Part shown: piece after piece, positions 26,575 to 35,772 of the stretch
How the letters are laid out: every line of letters begins with the position of its first letter
How positions within the stretch are numbered: the first letter of the stretch is position 1
Assembly (NCBI RefSeq): GCF_004359215.1
Contig: NC_090610.1
Span: 3,241,873 to 3,277,644 of the forward strand
Source of the DNA: Bremia lactucae
Taxonomy: Eukaryota; Oomycota; Peronosporomycetes; Peronosporales; Peronosporaceae
Length of the DNA: 35,772 nucleotides
Direction of reading: 5' to 3'
The notes under the pieces: generated by a model
The model's input: the letters and a program-made list of their open reading frames with translations, nothing else
Database searches by the model: none
Told to the model about the DNA's origin: nothing
Made by a program: the position numbers and the translations under genes

Positions 26575-26790
26575 ATGAAGGTTTTGTTCTTTGACTTTAT
26601 AGAACCCTGTTTTGTCGTTGACCTGGATTCGAGATGTGATCCCATCCTTTTTATGGCCTGGCTTGAACAGCATGAGCCATGGATTGATTGGAGGTCTAAG
26701 ATCTTAGGCGCCACGCGCAATGTTCCAAGCGAAGCTTGGAGAGTCAAACACCCACCTTCGCTAGGCATTGTTAACGTGAGCCACTGACAT
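26575..26790 (+). pseudogene. E5 retropepsin-like protease end
   Basis: The plus strand reads MAWLEQHEPWIDWRSKILGA, the conserved segment just after the Ty3 protease core (G-MPWLxxHxPxIDWxxKxL). The active-site part is not recognisable. Confidence 0.7.
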
Positions 26791-27429
26791 AATCTGTCAG
26801 TGTGCTAGACGTTGAAAAGTCTGAGTTCATCTACTCTAATGTTGAAAGCATTATTCGTGAGCGCGACTCATTATTGTTGGTGAGACGGCACGTACTCCGT
26901 TGAGTGGCACTCGTTGTGGTAGCAAATAACTGAATGCTGGAAGCACTGTGTGCACAGGGCCGAGTATCAAGAGTGTGTTTCCAGATGCACGTGGTATGGC
27001 ACGATTGAGTTCACCGAGTGAGGTCGGCCAAAATGGCACCACACTGAGTGTACTACCAGCAGAACGCCAAACCATTTCGGCTAAGCCCGTTCGATGCACG
27101 AGAAAAGACACGGAAATGTTCAATGGATGACAAATTTGAATTCCGTTACTCCTCAGATATTGGATTGAATCCTGGCTCTTATCTAGAGCAAGCATAGGTT
27201 GTGGAACCTGGGAAACTTGGGAACATAAATGTCGCGATCTCTGTGAGGTGGATTGTCTCGAGAGCGAGAAAGCAGAGACAAAAGTCGGGTACTGCGAGAC
27301 ATGAATCGTCTGTAACGGCACAGAGTGATATTAGCGAACAGCTGTATACACTTGTCAATAGTGTGACTGGTATAGTCGAGGGGGAAATTAGGCTTACGGC
27401 AGTTCCGTCGTTAAATTTTCTTTTATAAT

Positions 27430-28140
27430 TTGACATAATGTCTGAGGATGAATTTGATCAGACCTTAGAGGCCGGAGATCTATCCAAAATGGTGGTTATT
27501 CGACCAGATAGAAAGCTTAAACTCATCACCGCTTTTGGATGAATCCGGCTTCGAGGATATAAAGGCAGCACCTAATGCGCGGAGTGGATCATCGATCCTT
27601 CAGGATTCTACAGATCTATTTAATTCTTTAATTAAGGAATAATAAAAGGTAGTGTGTCACAATCAACCGTTGTGTTCCTCCAAATAGAGGCGTACGTCAT
27701 GAAGTTGACTTGGTTCCTGGAACCAAATTTGTGTCACACGACAGTGGCCTTTACCAGAGGGACAGTGCGATGTCCTTGACGACTTCTTCCATGCTAAGCA
27801 CGAAGCTGGCATGGTACGAGCAAATCTCCCCATTCGACACCGAAGTTCTGTGTCGAAAAGCCAAATGGTAAATGGCGCATTGTGTATGCTTATAATAAGC
27901 TTAATGCTGCTACCATACCAGGGTAGACACCCATTCCTAAAAAGGAGTTCTTCAGAACAATTTAGTGGAATGTAAAATGTACGGTGCGCTCGACTTAGTT
28001 GATGGTTATTATCTCGTGCGAGCTAGTAATATCCCGCTGACAGCAATTAGCGCCCCATGTGGCATGCTATGGCAGTAGTGGCTAATGCCACAAGGGCTTC
28101 CCAATGCTTCGGCTACTTTGAATAGTGCGCAACTGTTCCG
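27430..28140 (+). pseudogene. E5 reverse transcriptase remnant
   Basis: Shifted frames give KPNGKWRIVYAYNKLNAATI, LDLVDGYYLVRASNIPLTAI and LMPQGLPNASATLN. These are RT fingers and palm motifs; the YxDD box is not preserved. Confidence 0.75.
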
Positions 28141-28559
28141 CCTTCATCGAGGTTATGCACAGACTTATTTTGCTGAGCAGGGTCGGTAAAATGGAAATCC
28201 ACATAGATCATTGCGAGCACTGCTCGGGTGTATGCGCACAAATAAATTGTATGCCAATGCATCTAAATCCATTTTTGGCGCAGAAAGAAATAACCTTGTT
28301 TGGGAGCTCCATTAGGAAGCAAGGTCTTTAAGCAGATCCTGCTATGATAAACGCCATGATTGGTTGCCTGTTTTTTTTATAGAGCCAAATAATTGGCTAG
28401 GCATAGCCAACGACTTGCACAAGTACAGCAAAAATTATGCTTATATGGCTCGGCCAATATCCAACCTTCTCAAGAAAAATACAGAATGGTGCTGGAAAAC
28501 ACCGTTAGTGATGCTTTGAAGCAGCTAAGGATAGTATCACCCATGCCCCTATTTAGCTC

Positions 28560-29725
28560 TGCCAAATCCAAATCGGCCTATCATTGTCGTCTGTGACGCA
28601 TCTGATTTTATCATTGGCAGCGCCCTGCTACAAACAAATGAAGATGGGCGGGAACGCGTCATTGCATTCAAGTTTAGACAGCAGACACAGTTCATTACAT
28701 GCGATGGATCATATTCTTGTCAAATTCAGAGTACATCGACTAAGCTCTAAGCCTATGTGATCTTTACACATTACTCACAGAGAAGCTCGATGGCTTTCTT
28801 TCTTCGCCGAATATGACTTTAAAGTAAAGTATAAGCCGGGTTAGCAAATTGCTTTGGATGATACGTTATCAGACCCCTAATTATAACTTGCTCATGTGAC
28901 AATTTTTCGCGCATCGTAGTTCCTCACGATGAGGACCTGAAGTATTAAACCTCTATGTGGCACACGATACTGTTTTTAGTGGTCATCTCGGTCCAGAAAA
29001 GACATAGGGCTCCGTGAGACAGACATATTGGTGGTCCAAACTCTATGAATGAATAAGCACCTATGCTCGCACCTGCGAAGCTTTCCAACGGGTTAAACCT
29101 CGGCACATGCAACGGCTCCCCTCGCCAGTTTACCTGTGCCCACTGGGTATGGAAAGTCCATCAGTCTGGAGTTTGTGTTTGGCTTGTCGAAAGATTCGGC
29201 CGGTAACACGAGCATCATGGTCTTTGTTGACCATTTGAGCAAAATGGCTCTTTTAGGGGCTGTGCCGGATACCATTAATGGTCAAGGTACAGCAAGGCCG
29301 TCTATTGATCTCGTGTTTCGACAATGCGAGTTGCTAGTAGCAATTGTCTCTGATAGAGATTTCCGCTTCACGGGTATATTCTGGGCGTCAATTTTCGGAG
29401 TGCTTGGCACCAAATTGGACATGTCCACAGTAGATCATTCTCAGACCGACTATCTCTGTCACTGAGCGCATTAATTGCATCATTGAAGACGTTCCGCGGA
29501 GTGTGTGTCCTCCAACACCTTATATCTAAAGTCCAGGTCGTTAAGTTTAGATTGAATAACGCTGTACATGCCTCTAGAGGCTATACGCCGTTCTACGGGA
29601 ACAGTTTCACACACTCACGGCTTCAATTCACAATTTTACTCCGTGGTTTAGGGCTTGGTGGAGGAGGGAGAGCCAAACTGCTTGCTGATATCAGCCCTGT
29701 TGCGTTTAAAAAAACAGTTTAGCGT
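28560..29725 (+). pseudogene. E5 RNase H and integrase remnant
   Basis: The plus strand reads VCDASDFIIGSALLQTNEDG (RNase H start), then integrase zinc region pieces, GLSKDSAGNTSIMVFVDHLS, AIVSDRDFRFTGIFWASIFG, TVDHSQTD, and VVKFRLNNAVHASRGYTPFY. It served as the reference for measuring how much integrase is missing at the bacterial insert of E4. Confidence 0.85.
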
Positions 29726-29990
29726 GCTTTTCCAATCGTGATTAAATATCTTACGACATATGCGGGAAGAACGGATTGATAACCCAGACAAGCAAAAAGA
29801 AGAATAAGCGGATGCTAAAGGAGAAGCTGTATTAAGTAATAAGAAGTCGGTGACCGAATCTGTTAAACGTTAAAAGCTACCTACTTATGCAAGTAATTAA
29901 GGCAGAAAAGATTGGCGTAGATCATCCATCGTTCGTAGAAGTGACGCCCTCTTGACGCCTTACGCTAGCTCTAAAGCTTCGTTTACCGCC

Positions 29991-30409
29991 TCCAACCAGG
30001 AGTCACAAAACAATGTAGCACTTGTTCATGTAAGTGTCATCAAGCGTCTGCTGCGCAGCGTCTGATTCGAAGCGCTGCCTAAAGATGTATAATCCACAAA
30101 ATCTTGATTACCTGTCCAATTTTACATCTCGTAGAGGGATTTTAAACGCAAATATATCTTGATGAAGTGACCATGACACCTGCTCATAAAAGATCGATAA
30201 TTTCCTAGATATCTTAAAACTCGACAAATCAGCATGGTTCGGAATCATTCTTTTTTTAATTAGACATAGAAACATTGTCGTTTTCTTTGCGTTATCCTTT
30301 TAAGTATGCAAAAGTACCTTTGAGCTTTCAGCCCCATCAACATTAAAGCGTCATGTCTGCTAAGGCTATTTTACATTTTAGACACGACATGTGCGCTTAA
30401 CGCAAAACT
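29991..30409. other. Repeat debris, nothing recognised
   Basis: No open frame or repeat of the window is recognised; it lies between two opposed Ty3 wrecks (E5 plus, E6 minus). Confidence 0.4.
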
Positions 30410-30414
30410 GTCAC

Positions 30415-31332
30415 CTTTGAAATTGTTTTCCTTGGCTGTTTACACCGTGTTTACCCACGATGCACCCAAGAAGTGGTATTTCGCTCGCAGCAAGCATGCA
30501 CTTCGTGAGATTTTATGCTACGCATTAGTCAAGAGCCTTTCGGACGTGAGTACGATGTACTTCAACGTCCGGCTTTCCGTTATTGGCTCTGCTATAAAAC
30601 AAGACTTCATCAAAATAGATCGGTGCAAAATCCTGCACCGATCTCAACAGATTGGTTACACATCTGTTAAATTTTACAGGGGCATGACTAAGTCCTTGTG
30701 CCATAACTAGCCACTCCCATAGCATTCCGCTTCGGGTGCTTACTGCTGCGATCAGAATATCCTGTTCACGCATCAGGATATTATAGAATCCATCCATCAG
30801 ATCCGTTGACGAAAAGATGATACTCTTTGACATAACAACAATGATTATATTTTTTCGTGGTATCGGCGTTTGAGCCGGTACCGTTGCAGCGCTCATTTTT
30901 ATTGAGCGTATGCACAATCCGCCACTCTTCTATTGCTTAACGCACACAGAAGGTCGGAGAGCAATGTGAAGAGGTTGACTTCCGTACATGGCTCGCTGCT
31001 TAGCTATCAGCAAAGAATTGTCGATCCTTAATACTTGATCTCGAGGCAATGACCACTGCTTCATTACACAGTCGACTTCGTGTCGAGTCCTTTATCTTAA
31101 GGCAACTCGCACGATACGGAGTGGGAGAATACATCCTAAATTGGAACAAAACATTACTTAAAGGATTTGTCTTCAAAAGGCTCCTAAGATTAGGACGTAA
31201 AACGGTAAATCCGAGTCTTCTCACCCAGGACACTTCGTCCATCGATGAGCTGCTGATAACCCGTTCGCTCTCAGGTAATATTAATTCCGAACGAATATTG
31301 GCCACGTACTTGTCATCTGTGACATGACGCAT
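30415..31332 (-). pseudogene. E6 reverse transcriptase
   Basis: Minus strand: AATVPAQTPIPRKN, IIFSSTDLMDGFYNILMREQ, GMLWEWLVMAQGLSHAP, then YFDEVLFYSRANNGKPDVEV and ASEIPLLGCIVGKHGV. The catalytic YxDD is YFDE, so the second metal-binding Asp is lost. Confidence 0.85.
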
Positions 31333-32419
31333 ATCTGCTTGACTTTGTCACTATGCAGATCACGCAAGAACCGTTTCCGTTCTCGCATTGGAAATTGAGT
31401 TATCTCCGAAGTTAACTTTAGAGGAGCTATCAGATCAAGTGTAAAAGCGCCTACACTTGATCCATTGTTTACTGAGACATTTAATGTCTCAATTTCCCCT
31501 TTGGAACATTTCCAAAGGTACCTGGGAATCTCTAACCACAGATTTCTAGGGACTTATTCTATTCACGCAGATTTTTGGGACATATCCCCTCAAGTTTTAT
31601 TTGGGGGGTATCCTCCTGCTTCTAGCTATGGGTTGCACAACCACAGCGATATTCTCTACGATCGACTCTCCAATCAATCTATGACTTTCACACGGTCTCT
31701 TAAGACAGGCGATTCAAATTTCTTAGATGTTGCTTTCTAAGCAAGCATCCTTGTATCGTACCACTCAACTTATTCGAGGGGTCAAACTTCGGAGCTTCCT
31801 GTGCTTGTGCATAGCCGTCGGTAAATATGTCCAGGTCACGATGGTGGACCTTTGACGCTACATGTGCTTGTGCACAGCCGTCGAGATCGAACTCCACATT
31901 GTGCTGGGTAGTCACACTGAGTCTTGTGCAGTCGTGCAAACGAACAAGCTCAAGTTAGGCAATCGCACTCACTCGTTAGACACCCATACGCTTCTAGACG
32001 CTCCAAGACGTTCATCAGATGACCTGAGCCATGGTTTTCCAAGGATGACAACGAATTTGGCATTCAAATCAAGTACGATGAAATTATCATCGTACTTTTT
32101 ACCCTTTAGCGTGTATTGAATACCAACTACACGTTTTTTACTGTTAGAGATGCGCCTATTGCTAGGCGCACTGTCATCCTCGTTAGAGGAATATCGCGCT
32201 TAACGTCTTGAGCCTGCGATCTTCTAGCACTTGACGTCGAATAAGTTTGTTCGACGCCCACAATTGACTAGGGACTTTAGTGGGAATTTGATTGCCACTA
32301 TAATTTTCGAGGTGATGAGATTAACCTTATCACCTTGGGCAGTTACACACAATGTTTATGTGCGAGGAGCAACTTTCGTCAAAAGGCCTGCAAATTCTTT
32401 CGGCGTTGCTGGACCCGGA

Positions 32420-33572
32420 CCTACTTACCCCGCCGTTTCTTACGATCTGCTTCGCCGTTGCGATTTTGAAATAGCGTAGGATTCACGTCCTCCACTGTTT
32501 CTAGCGGGAGGTTGATCATTTCGCTCAGTGTCTTTATGCACGGGCGTGGGGGCACTACACTCATAGACGTAACGGCCCGTCTTTTGACAACGATTGCATT
32601 TTTGTAATCGTTTATAACTTGAAGAGCGAGGTTTCTCGCTTTCTGCATACGAGAGGTCTAGGGTTCTGGATCTTCGTTTTCTTGTCGTCTCAGACGATAA
32701 GCTCCAGAGTGGACGAAAGCCTGTTGAAGACTAAAGTCCTCCTATTCGGCTACAGAGATCGCTTGGTCTAGCATCTCTAGTTTGAGGCGATACAGGTTAG
32801 TCTTGACAGAGCCATCTGCAAGACCACACTTACCTGTATTTGTTCAGCTATTGGATGACTCACTATACAACTGACCAGGTATCGTGTATGTTGGGCATAA
32901 GCCTGTATGTCACGCTTGCTCGCTTCAAATCCAGGAGATCGGCTGGAGCCCTGAATACGGCACGTGACGGATCAAATGTTTACCTATACCCGGTCTTTAA
33001 GACCTCATACGACTCAAGAACTAATGGGTCGGGAAGCTTTAGTCCCAAAGCCCAAAATTTGGCACGTCCGGCTAAGTTGGACTTGCGAGCTTCAATGGCG
33101 TCGTCTCATTCGACGAACCATCTAAAAAAAGAGTCGCCTTTGATTATCTTACACTTAAAGATTTCGATCTTTAAGCTTTCGGGACGACGTGACACTAGCA
33201 GCACGTAAATGCTGCTGTCTCAACAGGTCCAATTGTTTTTGAGCACCCTGTTCTCTCAATACCTCCGCATGTTGAGTGATTTGCTGGTGAAGCAAGGCTA
33301 CCTTTTCTTGGGGTCCTTTGAGTTTATGTTGTATGAAGTCGGCTATAGCGGCGTGTTGCTCGTCTCTATGTCAAGCGAACAACATGGCGCTAACGGCTGG
33401 CATGCCTTCGACCAAACTCATCCGTTCCATCACTCTACATTCAAGGTCACTCAAATGAGTGAGTATTTCACGCGTTGTGTGGTAGCCTTCTTGAGGGGCT
33501 TAAAAGCTCGCTACTTCTTTATCCAGCATTTCCGTGTTGGATGGAACGTACGTAGGCCGTTGAACGGACAAC
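32420..33572 (-). pseudogene. E6 gag region
   Basis: Minus strand from about 33570: QRPTYVPSNTEMLDKEVASF (family gag start, shared with 10700-10769), frame-broken middle, then a CCHC-like remnant CNRCQKTGRYVYEC missing a clean His spacing. Several stem-loops interrupt the coding pattern. Confidence 0.6.
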
Positions 33573-33587
33573 GAGGTGCTACCAGGC

Positions 33588-33875
33588 ATAATGGGGCACT
33601 TTTTGCTAGTACTGACAGCAGTACTAGTCAACCTACACCGATTACAGCGAAGGTGGGGTGTCTCGACTACTTCACGTACACGACGTGCAGATGAAGATTC
33701 CAAGTAGCTAAAAAGTCTAAGCTACTAAGGGCAATTTCTAAGGCTTCAGAATTGGAAAAAGTAGAAGCTGTATCAACATATTAAGTTCTTTTGTAACGAT
33801 CTCCTTTCTACTGGCTTTAATATATTAATAACTAACTATGCAATGCGTCTTCATGAGCAACACTAGATTGTGTCT
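33588..33875. repeat. Diverged LTR-D-like start next to E6
   Basis: Shares the family D hairpin CTAGTACTG-ACAG-CAGTACTAG (33606-33627) and flanking GGGGCACTTTTTG with 10770-10810, then loses similarity by about 33640. It is probably the decayed 5' LTR of E6. Confidence 0.45.
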
Positions 33876-34080
33876 TGTTACGATTGGCGGGGTTGACTTA
33901 AACTTAAATCAACCAATCAATAGAACTAATGTCTTATTGCGTCAATATTACCAAATTTGGTAATATTGGTTTAATGTGTCAAAATATAATTTAAGATAAC
34001 AATTGTGTACTTCTTCATTTTTTCTTTTCATGGTAAATAGTACTTATATTTTCCTCATATAGGAAATAATATTTATGCAA
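33876..34080. repeat. Dispersed AT-rich repeat (LTR-like), copy 2
   Basis: Second copy of the 15458-15620 repeat, starting TGTTACGATTGGC. It contains a 26-bp perfect palindrome made of CAATATTACCAAA and its complement, which is imperfect in copy 1. Confidence 0.6.
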
Positions 34081-34248
34081 GGGGACACCCGCTGTACTTG
34101 ACCTGCGGCGTGCCTTGTGTAGACTTGAACTTATGTTGTCGATTGCAAGCAGTAATTACCGTCGCGGTGCTCTTGCTAAGGAAAATTTCAACGGAATTGT
34201 AAAAGAGCGTTGAAGCGTTAGCTGCCAATGTACTTACTTTTAATTGCA

Positions 34249-34742
34249 TTTAACGGGCTCCAGTTGCCCTAATGTTACACAGTCCCCGTTAAGTACACAA
34301 GGTGTACTTAAGGGGATGGTCAATTACTAAATTAAAGTAATTAGACCCAGTACTCGGGTGTGGTTCACATTTGTGACCAACCCTTGTGTATGTGAGCGTC
34401 ATCCGTTACGCGAGGTGTCTAGAAAGATACGCTCGCAATACATATTAAGTGTTATCGATAGAGATGACATTTTTATTGGTAAAAATAGATACTTGTATTT
34501 AATACGATTATATATAAATCAGTTTGAATACTAATTCGTACTTGTTAAGTACGCACGAGGAGCCGGATCACCGCTCCCGTGACGACACTTAACCAAAGTA
34601 CTTAATGCGTTGGGTGGGGTCGCTAACGCGCCCACCACAACTACCTCACTGCATGCAAGAAAAACTGGTTTAATCGCTTCCTCGCTGTGCTAGGGTGTGT
34701 GTCTAAGTAGAGCGTGGCCGCATTACGACGTGCCCCCCTACA
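34249..34742 (+). repeat. Solo LTR, family A copy 2
   Basis: 494 bp, start TTTAACGGGCT (TG mutated to TT), end CCCTACA, flanked by a 5-bp duplication TTGCA at 34244-34248 and 34743-34747. No internal sequence on either side. It carries a deletion relative to copy 1 around 34396 that removes one stem-loop arm. Confidence 0.85.
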
Positions 34743-34747
34743 TTGCA

Positions 34748-35175
34748 TGTATGGACTGATATGAATTATTTTATGTAAAAAGCTCTTACAAAGCGCGGTC
34801 GAAAATTCCAGTATTTTTTGTTAAAGTACCCTATCTTATCCTACTACAAAAAATGAAAATGTCCATAGAAGATGTCCATCTTCTCCTGATGGTAAAGCTT
34901 TAGTTGTCTGTAAATATTGAATCATCGGCAACATCAATTGATACTGACTGAAGTGCCTTTAAGGTATGTGCTGCCTGGCCTTGCACGTGGAAACCAATTT
35001 TTCATGAAGTGGTTAGGCTGGATTTTTGTTTAGTTTTCGTTTATAAGATATTAAAGAAGCGCGTTTGCGGCATTGCGAAATTAGTGCTTCTTTTCGTACT
35101 TGCCACTTAACGTTATCGGTTCGGACAGCGGTAATTGGCACAGATATGTGTCTTCTACTCCTCGCAAAGCAAAAG
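34748..35175. other. Between two LTRs, no gene seen
   Basis: AT-rich with only short frames and no recognised repeat. Confidence 0.45.
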
Positions 35176-35728
35176 TGTAGGCGGGCACGTCGTAATGCGG
35201 CCACGCTCTACTTAAGCACACACCCTAGCACAGCGAGGAAGCGGTTAAACCTGCTTCTCTTGCGTGCAGTGAGGTAGTTGTAGTGGGCGCGCAAACGATC
35301 TCACCCAACACACTAAGAACTTCGGTAAAGTGTCGTCACGGGAGCGGTAATCCGTCTCCTCGTGCGCACTTACCAAGTAGGTAGTAAATTTCAGACTGAT
35401 TTATATTTAATAGATTTAAATACAAATACCTATTTTTACCAATTAAAATGTTATCTCTATAGATATCATTTAATATGTATTGCGAGCGTATCTTTATAGA
35501 TACCTCGCGTAACTGATGACGCTAGCCGTCATCATGGATGACGCTGGGCGTCATCCCTCCTAATGTGAATGCACCCATGTGCATCACATCCACAAGGGTT
35601 GGTCACAAATGTGCACCACACCCGAGTGTTGGGTCTAATTACTATTATTTAGTAATTGACCATCCCCTTAAGTACCAAATGTACTTAATGGGGACTGTGT
35701 AACATTAGGGCAACTCTAGCCCGTTACA
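35176..35728 (-). repeat. LTR family A copy 3 (3' LTR of an element beyond the window)
   Basis: The reverse complement of copies 1 and 2, ends TGTAGGCGGGC and CCCGTTACA on the plus strand. It holds two adjacent GATGACG/CGTCATC stem-loops (about 35515-35560) where copy 1 has one. Confidence 0.85.
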
Positions 35729-35772
35729 CCATCCCCCTCTTTAAGAACGAATTTACATTTTTAAATTCGACA
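35729..35772 (-). mobile_element. Polypurine tract and 3' untranslated end of a Ty3 element running off the edge
   Basis: The minus strand reads AAAGAGGGGGATGG directly before the LTR, and before that TGTCGAATTTAAAAATG, as upstream of LTR copy 1. The element body lies to the right of the window. Confidence 0.7.

Larger units (their letters stand above)
25485..29990 (+). mobile_element. Degenerate Ty3/gypsy element E5
   Basis: Plus-strand order gag, zinc knuckle, protease, reverse transcriptase, RNase H, integrase, all broken by stops and frameshifts. No LTR was identified at either end. The left end is cut by the copia LTR; the right end fades out around 29990. Confidence 0.82.
30410..33587 (-). 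mobile_element. Degenerate Ty3/gypsy element E6, hairpin-rich
   Basis: Minus-strand order: primer-binding-like CCTGGTAGC (33573-33587), gag with a knuckle-like KCNRCQKTGRYVYEC near 32560-32600, an unrecognised middle (31400-32400), and reverse transcriptase (30415-31332). Integrase is missing. The whole stretch is packed with short perfect stem-loops. Confidence 0.7.

Noticed and set aside
26781..26801. Hairpin CACTGAC/GTCAGTG as a terminator
   Set aside because: Lies inside the E5 wreck of a eukaryotic genome, has no T tract, and is one of many hairpins in retroelement debris.
35013..35277. Small Arg-rich frames at the right end
   Set aside because: They overlap LTR sequence and have no recognisable domain or context.
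1..35772. RXLR or Crinkler effector genes
   Set aside because: No open frame combines a signal peptide with an RXLR-dEER or LFLAK-like motif in the right place; the only convincing secreted protein is the gamma-glutamyl hydrolase.

Overview
The window looks like nuclear DNA of an oomycete, probably a Peronosporales plant pathogen. The signs are very short introns (58-73 bp) with GTRNGT-like donors, an oomycete-type core promoter (CTCATTCTTTATTTTC) close to a start codon, compact unspliced genes in a sea of Ty3/gypsy and Ty1/copia debris, and chromodomain Ty3 elements of the kind common in Phytophthora. The species cannot be told from the sequence. One 100-N gap lies at 976-1075.

Layout. 1-1933: tails of two plus-strand Ty3 chromoviruses around the gap, the second ending in an LTR that abuts a dead copy of an alpha/beta hydrolase (1934-2520). 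2903-3310: a run of strong stem-loops and a short tandem repeat. 3706-4985: three tandem copies of the hydrolase promoter region, the first two carrying LTR fragments. 5002-9253: gene island of an alpha/beta hydrolase (+), a secreted gamma-glutamyl hydrolase (+) and an MFS transporter (-). 9889-15457: LTRs and a minus-strand Ty3 element (10770-15457) with recognisable LTRs, PBS, PPT, gag and integrase, plus plus-strand coding remnants antisense to it. Its integrase is interrupted at 13546-14010 by a patchwork of bacterial gene pieces (AEC transporter/trxB, mreB, thyX). 16667-20450: second gene island, a five-exon gene joining a CID/RPR-like domain to a SET-like domain (+), tail to tail with a PX-like/RING-H2 protein (-). 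20976-25484: frameshifted minus-strand copia element. 25485-about 29990: plus-strand Ty3 wreck. About 30410-33587: minus-strand Ty3 wreck unusually rich in perfect hairpins. 34249-35772: a solo LTR with target-site duplication, and an inverted LTR whose element runs off the right edge.

The five apparently intact genes are single-copy-like host genes. Nothing shows that they form a pathway, although the gamma-glutamyl hydrolase and the MFS transporter are convergent neighbours and the CID-SET and PX-RING genes are only about 120 bp apart tail to tail. The two most unusual things are the bacterial mosaic inside a retrotransposon integrase, which looks like filler DNA captured at a break (or an artefact that must be excluded), and the CID-SET fusion gene. 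All domain names come from reading motifs by eye, not from a database search.
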